Below, piece after piece: positions 1 to 12,653 of a stretch of 64,000 nucleotides of DNA. The notes below the pieces were generated by a model. The model did not search any database and was not told where the DNA came from. It was given only the letters and a program-made list of their open reading frames with translations. Origin of the DNA: Paramyrothecium sp. XJ0827. Taxonomy: Eukaryota; Ascomycota; Sordariomycetes; Hypocreales; Stachybotryaceae. Positions within the stretch are counted from its first letter, which is position 1, and every line of letters begins with the position of its first letter. The position numbers and the translations under genes are program-made. Location: assembly GCA_020881915.1 (NCBI GenBank), contig JAJFPB010000002.1:5095001-5159000 (forward strand). The letters run 5' to 3'.

Positions 1-3000
1 GGGTCCTACTAGCGCTCGCAGTTACTGGACTCGTGCTTGCAGTTCCTCCTGCCGTGGCAGTGGGAGGCACTTGTCCCTTGAAAAGTGATGTGATCTTCCC
101 TGGATGCTTGTCTTTCAGTGCAGACGCGGTAGGTGAAGTTGATTCATCGGCTAGCTTCTTCGTCCCGCCTTGGCCATCATTGGGATGTTTGTGAGGCGTA
201 GATACATGTCTGTCAGTGGATCCGGTTGTTCCATCGGGCTGTTGGTTTGCCTTGTCAGTAGGCGCGCTCCCAACGTGTTTGGCAGTATCATTGGCTGAAC
301 TTCCAGATATCGGAGAGACATTGCCATGATGAGTTGTCTCGTAGATAGATAGAATGACGTTCGGTTCAGTTTCCCGACGATGAACCGCTCTTGTATTTGC
401 GAGCCATCGTGGCATCGGCCCCATTCTATTCCAGGCCTTGTTGCTGTAACCGCCGCATTCGAAGGCCGAGTCACCAGGACAAGGAATGTTGCAAGATCCT
501 GGTGGCGCAACAGTTGTTCCCTCGACATCATCTGAGCTGTAGCAGGTCCTTTATTACACAAGTTAGCGTTGATATTGTGCATGGGAAAATCTCGTCAAAA
601 CTTACTGATCCACAATGCCTGCAAATCGTTGGCCGTGGGACATGGAAACGCACATTGCAGGTGTCATCTTGCGATCAGACCCGCGTCTGACGAACGCCGG
701 ATATCTCGAAGGAGAAGTTCTGCACCCGAAGTAATTGAACCCTGGCCCAGACAGGTTCTTTGGCTTTGTGACTGTGCCTGGCGTATTGGCTCTCCCAGGC
801 GGACGCGGGTCAGCCTGGCTAGCTTCATCACCTGGACTTCCAACTGAGGGCCTCTCGATGGACTGTTCTGTCGACCCCGTGTTTCCTGATCCCGGGGGTC
901 CGCTCCAGTTTCCGGCATTTGCTGGATTGCTTTCGTTATTGGACACATCTTGTCCATTTGGCCTGTCCTGCTGGCTTGCACCGGCGTTCCCATCCTGATT
1001 AGCTTGGCTAGGTCGAATAGGGACACTTGGGCCTTGTGCACCACCAGTGCTACTGGATTGTTGGGGTCTATTAGCGCCATTGGGACTACCCTGCGTGTTG
1101 GCTCCATCCTGGCCTTGCCTGTTTGGCCCAGCTGGAGGCCCTTGGTCGCCGCCTTGTGACGCACCCGAGCCGCCAGGCCCGTTAGAGCTACCAGGCTGGT
1201 CTGGAAGAGCTGGTCGTCCTGGAACATTTGATCCAGTATTCTCTCCGTTTCTGCCAGGCCCATTGGATGCTCCAGGGTTTTGGCCCCGGTCTGGTTGGTC
1301 AGGCGTGGAGGGCTGTCCGGGCGAACCTGGTCTCGATCCCACACCGGGACGACCAAGCTGTCCAGGCCTATTAGAGTTTCCCAGTTGATCGGGGGTTCCG
1401 GGTCCTTGAGGGGCATTCGGAGCGACTGGACGGTTTTGTTGTCCAGGTCTGATTTGGCCACCAGAAGCATTCTGTCCACCTGGTCCTTGAGAGCCAGCTC
1501 CTCCGCTCGCTTGTGAGTCTGGCCTTTCTGGTCCGCTTGAACCACCAGGTCCAAGTGAACCCCCTTGGTCATTAGAGCCGGTGGAACCACCTGCATTGCC
1601 TGCTTGACCTGGCTCACCTGGCCTATTTGGCCTTGTTGGTCTGCCTGGTGTGTTTCCATTCCCTGGGGGATTTGGTATACCTGGACCACCTTCGCTAGAG
1701 TCGCTTGGGGCATTTGAATCGTTTGTTTGGCCTGGTTGAACAGGTCGCGAAGGGGATTGTGGCTCATTTGGTGCTGGGTTTGCGGGTTGTCCTGGTCTGT
1801 CAGGTCTACTGGGATCATACGTGCCGTCGGGTTCACCCGGTCTGTTGGGTCTGTTGGGTCTGTCAGGTCTCTCTGGCCTGTTCGGCTCATTGGGCCCATC
1901 CGGTCTGTCCGGTCTATCGGGTGTTCCGGGTCTGTCAGGCCTGTTTGGACGCTCCGGTGACTTGGTTCCACTAGGCCGTGCCGAACTTCCGGACGAGGCC
2001 GTAACAGAAATCCTGAATGAAGCTGTAGAACGCAATGTGATTGATCCGGAACTGCTGCCGCGAGTCGATGGCTGCCCATCGGTACTGGCCGTCGGAGTTG
2101 TGCCTGTTGAGGTTTGCTGGGGGTTTGTTCCGCTGAATACAGATGTTGAAGAGGACTGTGCAGCAGATAGACTGCTCCCAATTCCAGAAGCTATGGTCCC
2201 AGGTGTGGATGTCTCTTGTCGCGATTGTGTTGCGTCTGTTGTTCTGGATGCCTGAGTATTTGATGGCAATCCTCCAGAGGTTAGCGTGATGGTTGTACTA
2301 GCTGTACCAGCCGCTAGATTTGAAGGCGTTGTACGGGACGACTCTGGTCGAATGCTGCTCCTCCCAGATATGGCCAATGTTGTACTGACAGAAGCTGTGT
2401 CAATATTCGAAGTTGTTCGGCCCAATACAACCGACGAAGTCCCTGTGACACCACCACTAGCTATAGTCGTGCTTGCGCTTTCTCCAATGCTGTCAGATCC
2501 CGTGGTAGGCAGCGGAGTAGATGATAAATCTGTGCCAATCACTGACGCGGTTGTAGAGGCCGTGCCTGTTCTAGACATGTCTGATGTACCTGTCCTGACA
2601 GGAGGTGTGCTAGCTGAAATCATTACCGCTGTAGAGGTGTCAGTAGCTGAAGGACCAATGCTAGAAGTCTGCGTCCCAGTGCTCGCAGTTTCTGTTCGTG
2701 ACATATTTGAACTGCTGGGGGACGTTCTCGTGTTGTCAGTCCTGGTACTAGTTGACCTTCCTGCACTTTCAGAGGCGAAGGGGCCAATACTAGAGGTGGA
2801 AGATCTTGATTGCAACGAACTTTTGCTGTTTGTGACTGAACCAGTGCTTGCCGTTGTCTCGTATCTGGCTCGTGATGATGTCGAGCTTCTTGAAGTTGAT
2901 TGCGAATTCCTTATTGAAGATTGGCTTGTTATTGAAGCAGCACTGCTAGTCCTCCTGGTTTCCTGCGAACGACTGCTGCTACTAGTTTGCCTTGGCTCAG

Positions 3001-6000
3001 ACTGAGTTTGTGTCCCATTCCTGGTGTTTGTGCGGCTTGTGGTGGCTGGTAAACCCGGCTTGCAGTTACCGAACCCGACCTGGCAGCCAGACCCTTCATA
3101 GCAACTCGCATCATCGACACCGCAATATCCATACTGTGAGCAACATTTGGAGTCTGGACTATAACCACAACTGGTTTCAAAGCCTACACCACAGCGACCG
3201 TTCCTGCTAATCGGCCATGGCCCGCGAGTGAACGTAGATGAGGGTGCCAATGAAGTAGAAGAAGCTGTCAGCGATCGAGAACTTGTAACAGAACCAGAAC
3301 CAGACATTCTAGACAGGCTCGTGGTCTGAGCATATGTGCTGGAACGCCTAGTAGATACTGAAGTATTGGGTGTCTCCGTCCTGACCGCTGTCGTGGTTCG
3401 CAACCTTGTAGCGGTGCTGCCGGTTGTGCCTGTTCGTGGAACTGTATTTCGCGTGCTGGTGGATGACCCGGAATTGGAAGTGCGACTTATGCTTGAAGCT
3501 CGAGATTGGCTGCTTCTTGTGGCTGTGGTGCTCGAAGTCCTGGTCGTGCCGGATCTAGATTGTGTGGTGGCAGTATTGGCGCTGCTAGTCGCTGCCCTAC
3601 TGGTCCCAGACCTCGTAGATTGCGACTGCGTACGAGATCTTGACGTACTGGTGTTGACGGCTGAAGAAGGCCTAGAGGCTGTCGATTGTGAGGTTCTCGT
3701 GCCTTCGCTGCGGGAAGTTTGAGGTTGGGTTCGGCTCGTCTGACTGTTGGGTCGGCTTGTTGGGCCATACGTCGTGACTGACCTGACTGCGCTTCGGCTG
3801 GTAGTGCGAGAAAGTTGTGACGTACTGGTGCTTGGCAAGCCTCGGGTTGTAGTACCTCTACCTGGGCTACTGGTACTTCGCGACTGAGGGGCCCTCGAAG
3901 AACTTTGTGAGTTTCTACTGGTGGCTGCTATTGATGAAGTTCTAGTTGTCACAGACTGTCTTTGCGTGCTCCTTGAGATGGTTCCCGTCGCAGACGTGGT
4001 CACCGATGTTTGCGATCCGATCCCATTTTGGGAATCAGTTGTCCCTGAAGAACTTTGTTGCCTCCTGCTTGTGGTTGTCGGGTCTCTTGTAGCCTGCGAA
4101 ATACTTCGGCTTTGATTGATTAATGACGCTCTGGTTGTTCGAGAACTACTTTGCGCCGAAAGAGTCTGTGATTGGCTACTAGCACTGAAACGCGTGGAAG
4201 AAGTCGGACGCTGCCCGCTAGGCGTTGAAGAGGAACTTCTCGTCCTTATTTGAGAACTTTGCGCTATGCTCGAAGTCACAGTGCCACGGCTTCGTGAAAT
4301 AATGATAGTCGAGGATGAGCGGGGTCCACTGCTAGTTGATGAGGTTGCTCGGTATGTTGACGTCGCCGAGCTGCTGCGGCGGGTATTTACACTTGAAGTG
4401 GCACTCCCTGAAGACCGTGACCTTGTAGTCGAAGAGGCTGGTCGAGATGTAGCACTACTCCTTAGAGAAGAGGATGTCCTGGTACTGATTGGGCCTTGGT
4501 CAGACGTTGGAGTGGTCGATGTTCGAGTCCTTGTGCTAGTGTTTCCCTGAGAAGTGCCGGTGCTCAAAATACTGGAGGACCGAGCACTTGTGTTGGCCGA
4601 TCCTGATCTGCTGGTCGTTGAGAAAGATGATCTGAGATCTGATGTTGCACTGCGAGTTCCAGTTCTGATAGGGGCGGATGTACTTTGAGATCCCGTGCTG
4701 CTCGATCTTTGTGACCTGATACTAGCACTCGTGGTCGTGGGTGTACGTGTCAGAGTTGACGTAGTCAACGATCGACGACTTGCAGTTGAGCTGGTTTGCG
4801 AACGAGAGTTTGTTTGGGATGATCGCGTAACTATTGAAGTTGTCTGCGAACTAGATCGACTAGTTTGTGTTTGTGAATTGCGACCAGTCGTTGAAGTTGT
4901 TCCCGACCTCGTGCTTGTTAGAGTTTGTGATCTCCGACTAGACGTAGTCGTGGCTGGCGAGATGGATGACAATGATGATGTGCGAGAACTTCTGCTGCTG
5001 GTAGTCATGGAGCGAGTCTCAGGGCCTCTAGTGACGCTAGTTTGCTGGCTTGTGGCAGAAACAGTTCTGGATCTAGTAGAAGTTGAGATTACATTGGAAG
5101 AACTACCAGTTGCTGCATTGCGCGACGATGTAGCAGTCCGCGAACGAGTGCTACTGGATGACCCTAATCGGCTCGAACTTCTGATAGTTCCAGGCGATGT
5201 GGTCCTGACCGACTGAGAGGTTGCAATTGACTGGCTAGAAGTAGACCTCCCTGTGGTAACAGGTCGTGTGGTTGAGGTTTGTTCCCCTCTGCTTAATGTT
5301 GATCGCGAAGAGACTGAGATGCTTGTGGAAGTCCTCACCGTGCTAGAGGTTCTTGTCAATGACAATGTGCTACGCCCTGTGGAACTCTCTCGCGAAGATG
5401 TCCTTGACGCTGTCATTGTGGTGGATCTGATGGACGAAGCTCTAGCAGTTGAAGCAGAAGTCCTCGAAAGAGAATCTGATGTGCTCCTTGAAGCAGACTG
5501 AGTACTGGACACAGCGGTGGTTGAGTTTCGGGATCGTGAAGATTGGTTAGTCAGAGTTTGGGACCGGCTGTTGGTACGTGTTGGAATTGGAGTGCTTGTG
5601 GTGCTGCGAGTGCTTGCCTGTACACGAGTTGTGGGAGATTGAGAAGTCAATGAACGCGTTTGGCTTCGCGTGCTGCCTGTCCTGGTCGAAGTTGCTACTC
5701 CGCTAGCAGTGGAAACAGAAGACCTTGAACTTGTCGATTGAGCAGACTGAGACGTACTCCTTGTTTGCGGAACGCCATCACTCGTGATGCGGCTGGAACG
5801 ACTGGTGGAAGACTGAGCTATTTGACCGGATTGTGATGACTGGCTTCTTGTTCGTGCGCTACTAGTTCTTGTGGAAGTTTCGCTCACAACGTTCGACGTT
5901 GATTGAAGTAGCGCCGTAGATCGTGTTGATGTGGAGCTCCGAACAGTAGCTGTGCTTGTCCTTACAGATCCAGTCGATCCTCTTGACGTCGAGATTTGAG

Positions 6001-8659
6001 ATGAATAAGATCGTGATGGGGAATTCGTCAAACTACGAGAACTCGTAGTTCGGGGAGCTGCAGTGGCTGTGCTACTTGTGCCTCCAGTTCTTGAGGTTTG
6101 CGAGGTCGCAGGTGTGCTTGCGCTATTGCCGCTGGTTCTTGTTGACGTACGTCGACTCTGGGCTGAGTCTGTAGAGCTCCGGCTGCTTTGACTCGTTGAC
6201 AAAGACGGCCTTGAGCTAGTGCCAGGCGTTGTTCTTGTAGATTGTGAGGACTGCGAGGCAGATGCTCTCGTAGTCGTCCGACTACTGGTAGGGCGGACGG
6301 ATGCTGTGCTTCCGCTAACGGTAGATGTCACAGATCTAGATGACCCCGTTGACGAGATGGAACTTTGGGTGGTCCTAGATCTTGTCGAGGACGAAGCGGG
6401 ACTGGGAGTTGAAGCAGACGTGCGTGATCTTGCCGTTCTTGTGGAGGTGGACGGAGATGCTACTAGACCTGAAGAAGTGGAACTGCGGCTTCGTGTAGCT
6501 GATGTTTGTGACGTAGTTAGTTGAGGTCGACTAGATGTTGGAGGTGAAGATCGAAAAGTGCTCGGGCTCACTGAACTTGTTCTCCTTGTGCTGATGGTAG
6601 ACGCTTGTGATCTCGTGGAAATAGAAGACACTGTCGTCCTCGAGGTAGCGCTTCCTCCCGTTGATGTCGTGCGCGACCTTGTCGAACCAGTCGAAGTTCT
6701 TGAAACTGGACTAGCTGTGCTTTGACTGGATCGGGTAGTCCTGTCATTCGTTGCCGTGGTTCTTGTCGAACTTGTGGAAGATGTGGAAGCTCTAGTAGGC
6801 TGGGTACTGCTTGGTCGTGTTGACGACGAGTTTTGACTGCTTCTTCTAGACGACCGTGTTCCTGTTGAAGAAGGAGAGGAGCTCGTTCCGCCTTGTGAGC
6901 TAGTGCGCGTTGTGGAGCTAGACCTACGACTACTTATTGTTGATGCTCCAGATAGGGTCGACTGGGCTGAAGAGGTTGTTGCCCGAGATGTACTAGCCGC
7001 GCTGGATCTACTTGTGGTTGAACTACCTACAAGGGAAGAAGTCCGGCTCGTCGTGGGAACACGGCTCCTCGTAGACTGAGTGGTTGGAGTACTCAGGGGC
7101 CGCGTGCTGCTGCTTCTGCTTGAAGCAGGTGCTGAGCTAGTGGTTGTTGGCGCGCGCGACCTTGTCGACCGAGACACTGTAGCAGAGCTGCTTGAGATTT
7201 GCGTTTGAGTATTCCTAGTTGAAGTTGAGGGGCTGTTTGAGGTTCGACTGGACAAAGAGGTCCTGCCAGCCACTGAAGTCGTTTGACTAATTGTAGATCG
7301 GGCAGAACTTGCAGAAGACCCCTGCGAGCCGCTGCTTCTGCTCGAAGTGAGGCTTCGACTACTCGAAGCGCTTGTTGTAGAGGTAGAGGTAGACAATCTT
7401 CTGGTGCTGGAAGTAGTTGTAGAGGTAGCAGTTAACGAGGGTGTGCTTGTTGTCCGTCTGGTTGACGAAGTAGATGTACGTGCCACACTACTCGTGCTCG
7501 TGGAAGACTGTTGTGCGCCACCACCCCTACTCGAAGTAGAGCCCCTACTACTTGAGGCCCTTGATGTAGTCGTAGATGTAGTCAATTGCCTAGTTGAAGT
7601 TGTTGTGCGGGTAGTTGGAGCTGTTGAGGTCGTGGTTGAAGAGCGTACGGTACTGGAAGTCCGTCTGGTCAATGATGTAGACGATCCTTGGGCACTACTT
7701 GTACTTGCAATCGATGACCTTGTCGATGAACGCGTTGATGATGCCGATGGGGTACGAGGTGTGGAGGTAGACAGTGAAGCTGTGGATGATCTCGTCGAAG
7801 ATCGGGAAGTGGTTATAGTTCCAGTTGAAGTTCTTGATGTTGAGGGAGAAGTCGTCAAGCTAGTTGTCTGCCTGCTGGTTGTTCGCCCTGTCGCTCCTGA
7901 CGTGCTTGTAAAGGCTACTCTGGTACTTGTTCCTGAAGTACTGGTGGAGGCAGCTCCACTGCTTGTTCTCGACGTACTTGTAGTTGCAGCTCTAGTGCTC
8001 GTTCTCATGCTTGTGGTAGATGAGCTGATGGGCCCACATCTTCCGTATCCTGTCTGACAGCCACTTGGCACTGAGCAATGCTGGTCACTGGTGCCGCAAA
8101 ACCCAAAGCTTGAACAACACTCACTGGTGCCGCAAGTTGTGCCGTAGCCAATACCGCAGCGGCCATCGCGAGTCGGGCTTTGCCGTTTTTCGAGCTCTGG
8201 ACCTGATGAGGCGTCTAGGAAATCGATTGCGCTGGGCTCCTCTCCGACTATGTTGAAGTCCTCGTTGCTGTACAATGTGAATACCTGGGTATCATTTGCG
8301 TAACCACCGCATGATTTTGTGCCGTCATCGCTGCAGCTGGTGTCGCAGAAGATAGGATTCGGGGGCGGGTCCAGGGCCAACTGGGGTTGGATGCCGCTCT
8401 CTTCGCCATTGCAGTAGCACTCATCTCGAAATCGTGCTGCAAATCGTTTCCCACCCTGCTGCAAACAGGAATCCTGGCAGCTAAGGCTGTTGCCGTCTTC
8501 ATCTGCCAGAAGAGTCTGAGCGGAAAATGCTTGGTTGAAATTGGTGACGGCGCCGCACGCTGTAAATTGGCCAAGGCTGGAGTCTGATTGAGCTTGGGCC
8601 GAAGTTGCATAAAGAACGAGGGAAAGGCTGCTTAGCACAGCATAACGAAACCTGGACAT
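1..8659 (-). CDS. Giant secreted WSC / chitin-binding / mucin-collagen-like surface protein (3' end outside window)
   Basis: Exons at 606..8659 and 1..548 are joined across a 57-nt intron (549..605: donor GTAAGT, branch GCTAAC, acceptor AAG); the frame stays open to the left edge, so the C-terminus is missing and at least 2,860 residues are visible. I chose the ATG at 8659 because it begins a classic signal peptide ending ...TSAQAQ; an upstream in-frame ATG at 8734 is less likely. Order: a WSC-like cysteine domain (about 32-132), a Kex2-type site LEKR (about 160), an eight-cysteine hevein-type chitin-binding domain (about 165-208), about 1,600 residues of Ser/Thr/Arg-rich mucin-like sequence, a second eight-cysteine chitin-binding domain (about 1820-1862), more Ser/Thr, then a Pro/Gly/Asn/Arg collagen-like stretch (about 2230-2600) and a second WSC domain that crosses the intron. 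Likely an O-glycosylated wall or adhesion protein; the role is inferred. Confidence 0.85.
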
Positions 8660-9812
8660 GTTGCCCAAGCCTGAAACTGTAACGAGTGTAATGCGAGGCC
8701 TGTACCTAGTCACTGGGGATGAAAAGTACAGCATCTGCCTCGAATGCGCTGAGCACCGTCCTTCATATACGCAGCTGTTGGCACTTCAAGCACGTCATGG
8801 TCCATACACCAGAGCTCGCATGCGGATTAAACTCGCATGCGGGTTAACACACTATGTGGTTTGGGATTCCAGGAATTCGGTAAAGGTTTAGCTATACGAA
8901 AGGACAAAGTGTTGGGGATTCAGTACGCTCCCAGTAACTCCAAGATTCAAGCAAGGCCGGACTCGTAGGTTTCCCAGTTGTAGGCGGCATTTAAAGCTAC
9001 AAGACAGTATTTTGACACGGTGTGTTTTTCGATTTGCTGTGAGGTACGCTTTGGACGGCACTGTTCTGACAATGTTTGGAATCCGGAAGGCGTCTGCCAG
9101 GTTTACTGCATGCAGACTTACCCCCTAGTGCGATGCGGGTATCGCACCCAAGGAATGGTGTCACTCTGGCGGTTGATGGAGGTAAGGGCATCATGATTTT
9201 GCATGCCTGCTCACAGTTTCCGATTGTCGTGCTCTCCCTGAACGTCACTGTGCCCCATCATCCGCTCTCTCCAACATTCAAGCATGACACCTTGCCAAAT
9301 CCGTCAAAGATGACTCGAAACTGGCACCAATGACTTGCCCTTCGAAGAGTTACCTGGCTACTGGGACAGTCAGTAGGTAGTTGTCGCCGATCCCTCGTCT
9401 CCCGTGCTGTGGTGTTGACGCCAAGTGCAACCCATCGAGAGACAACTTCAACGCTGAGTGCCGGATAGAGAAAACTTTCAGATCAAGGGCGATCCAAGGT
9501 TCTACTCTATTCTTGATGGTGCGCCATCATTTCTGACTTGATGTGCGGAGCATTGTGTCCGACCAGAGATGCGTGAGGACGCTCCCCAAGGCAGTGCTGG
9601 GTTGCAGTCGACGTCCATAGCGAGACTCAACTTTCCTTGGGTAGGAGAGCATCCCAAGACTAACGAGTGCAAACTTCGAACAAGAACGAGGCTCCAATCA
9701 AGACTCCACATTAATTTTGCTTCCAAGCGCGACATCGTCGGTGTGAGCCAGCGGATGAGCCTCAATTGCATCGACCACGCCACGAAGCGGGTCTCACAGC
9801 CCGACATCTCCC
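8660..9812. other. Intergenic stretch, no supported gene
   Basis: This is the upstream region of the giant surface-protein gene. Short reading frames on both strands have no recognisable domain or splice pattern. A small direct repeat (two copies of CTCGCATGCGGRTTAA, about 8814-8845) lies about 160 bp upstream of the start and could be a regulatory site, but nothing more supports that. Confidence 0.4.
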
Positions 9813-9903
9813 GGTCTGGTGGTCTAGTGGTATGATTCTCGCTTAGGGCAACACCCGAAGCACGATTTGCGAGAGGTCCCGGGTTCAATCCCCGGCCAGA
9901 CCC
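9813..9903 (+). tRNA. tRNA-Pro(AGG), intron-containing
   Basis: The acceptor stem GGTCTGG pairs with CCAGACC, the D-arm contains TGGTCTAGTGGTA, and the T-arm has the canonical GGTTCAATCCC. The anticodon stem CTCGC/GCGAG encloses the loop TTAGGG...T with anticodon AGG at 9845-9847. A 19-nt intron (9849-9867) sits one base 3' of the anticodon, the standard nuclear tRNA intron position. It is followed by a short T-run. Confidence 0.95.
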
Positions 9904-11346
9904 TTTGTCTATTCTTTTTGAGGATGTTGGGCTGTCTTTTTGCAGAGGGTGATTGATTGATGCGCGTTATGCGAAAGTATGTGCATCAACACCACCCTCT
10001 GAGGAATGGTCTTCCAGGGTTGGGAAATCAAGAGCACACTTGGCCTTGTTCCTGTCTACTATTCACCCAGACGAGAGGACACAAAATAATTCATGGATCC
10101 ACTTTACTCCAGCAATTTCTGGACTAAATTACAGTGTCTAGCCTCCATCGAAGGGAGGGTCGCATTCTTGACCGAGATCCCTCCCATCTTCCCTACTTAC
10201 CCTACAGCAGTTGGTGTAGATGAACAACCAAATGGCTTCTTTCCTTGTTCCGGACTTGAATAGTCAGGTTGTAGCAGTGCCTTGTTTTTTTTCTGCCTGA
10301 AACCCCAAAACTCAAACCTCGACCGAGTGTCCCTTGATGGTTCACAGATTCAATAGTCAATTTCGGCGGGTCATGGGAACTACCGACCGAGGTCTTGGCA
10401 CCTGCTTGGGGACGCTGCAATGTTTTGGGCATGGAGCATGCGAAGTAGAATATCTTCAATATGGTGAAACCTTGACAAGCGGCGGCCAAGACACTGGCGA
10501 TATCTTTTGCACGCTTCGACCAGTAACAATTGTGCATGAAGCTGGTCCCACACAACCGAGATGAACGACCTAGCGATGCGTCGGCGACAGCAGCATAGCC
10601 TAAAAAGAATTGAGATGCCGAGAGACCGTTCCAGACTGTCGGCCTCGACGGTATTGGCTGTGGGGCTCCGTTGTACGACGCCGCAATTGGACCCTGTTGC
10701 AAGCACGGGATTTGTCCTGCAGCGATGTTGGAAGTCTGGTGACGTATGCAACTACACTTGGCACGTCCTCATAATGGAAGGTTGTACTGCAGCCTTGGAT
10801 ACGAGATGCTTGCAATCTAGATACATTGCTGCAGTTGGCTGACGTGTGCGCATGCATCAAGGCTTAGATTGGATGATTAGTGCCAAATGATGGTGTAGCC
10901 CCTGGCTAGTGCTCGATTGATGGGCGCAGTTAATCCCAGGTCAAGTTCGACCTTCTTATCTGAAGCCAGACTTAAGCAAAAGCGTTAGCGGCACTTTGAA
11001 GTCCTTTCCCACTCTGTCCGATTGTGTATTGAGTAGATCCGAAACAGGGGTCTTCCCCAGGCGATCAATACTAAAACACCTCGGAAGGGTGCATCCGATC
11101 CCACGTACATTGCAGCCGTTCGCTCAACTTCCGTGCTTAGGCCTGTTTTGTAGACATTGACCAAGCCGCCCCCTCACCCTGTTGGTGGAAAGATAGGGCG
11201 TTTCGTCACGCACTCTAGCGATTTGAATTGGCGGTGCTGACGTTGCTGGGCTATAAGACCTCCTCGACACCCCACACCGAGTTTTGACTATAGGCCGTCG
11301 TCCTCTCCGAGGCTCAGGTTCAGCAAGAGCATCTTACACCGCAATT
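9904..11346. other. Intergenic stretch; promoter of the small secreted protein at its right end
   Basis: No reading frame here shows a recognisable domain. A CTATAAGA element about 95 bp before the ATG at 11347 is a plausible TATA box for the small secreted protein gene. Apart from the tRNA terminator nothing else is supported. Confidence 0.4.
9915..9919 (+). terminator. RNA polymerase III T-run after tRNA-Pro
   Basis: A run of five T residues begins 12 bases after the end of the tRNA, the usual Pol III stop signal. Confidence 0.6.
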
Positions 11347-11786
11347 ATGAAGTTCACGCTTTCGACACTTGCACTTACCACCGCCGCTCTGAGCAGCGTC
11401 GCCTCCGCTCAGACATTCGTCAACTTCCCCAATGAGCTGACTTGCTTCACGAGCTTTACGGAGACTGGCTCCATTGGCGGTGCCGACCTCAAGAATGCTG
11501 TCGTGAAAGGCCCACGGTCCTTGCAAGAACAGCGTGCTAGCAATGCTGCCACAACGGCTGCTTGCAACAGACTGACAGATCCGCTCTATACTGTAAGTCC
11601 AGGAAAGCCCTTTGCCAACAATTGAATAGGCGAAAACTTACCACAAATGCGCAGACATGGGTCGCTGATGTTGGAACCTTCCACTTTGTATACCAAGCCT
11701 CTACCAAGACGTACACATTCTGTGATGGTTCGGGTGCTCCACAGCCCGATAGTGGCGGCTACGCATCCCGTTGCTGGGCCTCATGA
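11347..11786 (+). CDS. Small secreted cysteine-containing protein (effector-like)
   Basis: Exons are 11347..11592 and 11655..11786; the 62-nt intron has donor GTAAGT and acceptor GCAG and keeps phase 0. The product is 125 residues. The first about 22 residues form a clear signal peptide (start MKFTLSTLAL, cleavage near ...ASAQ), so it should be secreted. The mature part is about 100 residues with four cysteines (CF, AACN, FCDG, RCW contexts), enough for two disulfides. I recognise no family. Small, secreted, cysteine-bearing proteins of this size are often candidate effectors or wall proteins in fungi, but that role is inference only. The ATG lies about 95 bp downstream of a TATA-like element. 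Confidence 0.75.
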
Positions 11787-11995
11787 GTTTCGGGAGATCC
11801 TGAGTCGGACCTTGAGAGTCAGATAGTAAGATACGATGTGTTTGTAAATGCACATTCTATCACGTGATCAGTGGAAAGTATTTCTGGCTCATCTTGTGTG
11901 CTCCAGTTTTCTCTTACCACTCGGATTCATCCCACGTCTGCGTGACTCACCTTTCACATCTCTAGGACGAGGTGGGAGTAGTGGTAGCCGAGAAA

Positions 11996-12601
11996 ATGAA
12001 CCCAGCTCAGCTTCCTCTGCATTTGCAACTTGTTCATACCCGTGATGTGCTCTCCACGAACACGACGCTCGTACGTGTATTGGAGAGGGCCGTGTCTTTG
12101 AATCTGCCAAATTGGTATCTTGCTGCCGGCGCACTTTCGCAAACTATATGGAACCATGTCTCCTCTCTACCGCCGGACACGGGCATTCACGACTATGACC
12201 TCGTCTACTACGATGATTCTGATCTCTCTTACGAAGCCGAGGATGCGGTAATTCAAGCCGGGAAGACACTGTTTGCCGACATTCCCGTTGAGATCGAAAT
12301 CCGTAACCAGGCACGAGTGCATTTGTGGTACGAGAAGAGGTTCGGCCTGACGTGCCCAGCGCACAAAAGCGTTGAAGCTGGCATTGACTCGTGGATCTCA
12401 ACAAGTGCCATGATTGGCGTAAGGCTTGAAAAGGACGGAAGTTGGTCGTTCTACGCCCCTCGAGGGCTTTCCGACTTCTATAACATGGTTGCTAGGCCCA
12501 ATCCAGTTCTTGGGAAGAAAGAAGCCTTCGATAAGAAGGCAGAGCGGTGGAAGAGTATTTGGAAAAACCTCACGGTTGAGTCCTGGCCAGAGAAGGATTG
12601 A
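11996..12601 (+). CDS. Nucleotidyltransferase-like protein (NTP_transf_6 / former DUF925 family)
   Basis: An intronless 201-residue protein. The region LAAGALSQTIWNH followed by HDYDLVYYD carries the Asp-x-Asp pattern of the nucleotidyltransferase fold, and later blocks (NQARVHLWYEKRFG, SAMIGVRL, FYAPRGLSDFYNMVARPNP) match the family as I know it. The ATG at 11996 is chosen because of its good context (GAGAAAATG); an in-frame ATG at 11972 would add eight residues of unremarkable sequence. Family members are mostly uncharacterised, so no substrate is claimed. It lies tail-to-tail with the unknown gene at 12654-14031, only 52 bp away. Confidence 0.8.
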   Translation: MNPAQLPLHLQLVHTRDVLSTNTTLVRVLERAVSLNLPNWYLAAGALSQTIWNHVSSLPPDTGIHDYDLVYYDDSDLSYEAEDAVIQAGKTLFADIPVEIEIRNQARVHLWYEKRFGLTCPAHKSVEAGIDSWISTSAMIGVRLEKDGSWSFYAPRGLSDFYNMVARPNPVLGKKEAFDKKAERWKSIWKNLTVESWPEKD

Positions 12602-12653
12602 ACATGTATACATTGCTCATTGGGTGAAGACCAAAGCATAAAGATGTCTTTAT

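Noticed and set aside
664..2181. Second minus-strand frame of about 500 codons in the collagen-like region
   Set aside because: Alternate frame of a Pro/Gly/Arg/Asp repeat; the main frame contains the WSC and chitin-binding domains.
2286..8057. Long plus-strand open stretches (for example 2286-3005, 4695-5216, 7347-8057) opposite the giant surface-protein gene
   Set aside because: They are antisense images of Ser/Thr/Arg low-complexity codons, giving Val/Leu/Asp/Glu-rich strings with no domain, no signal and no splice signals.
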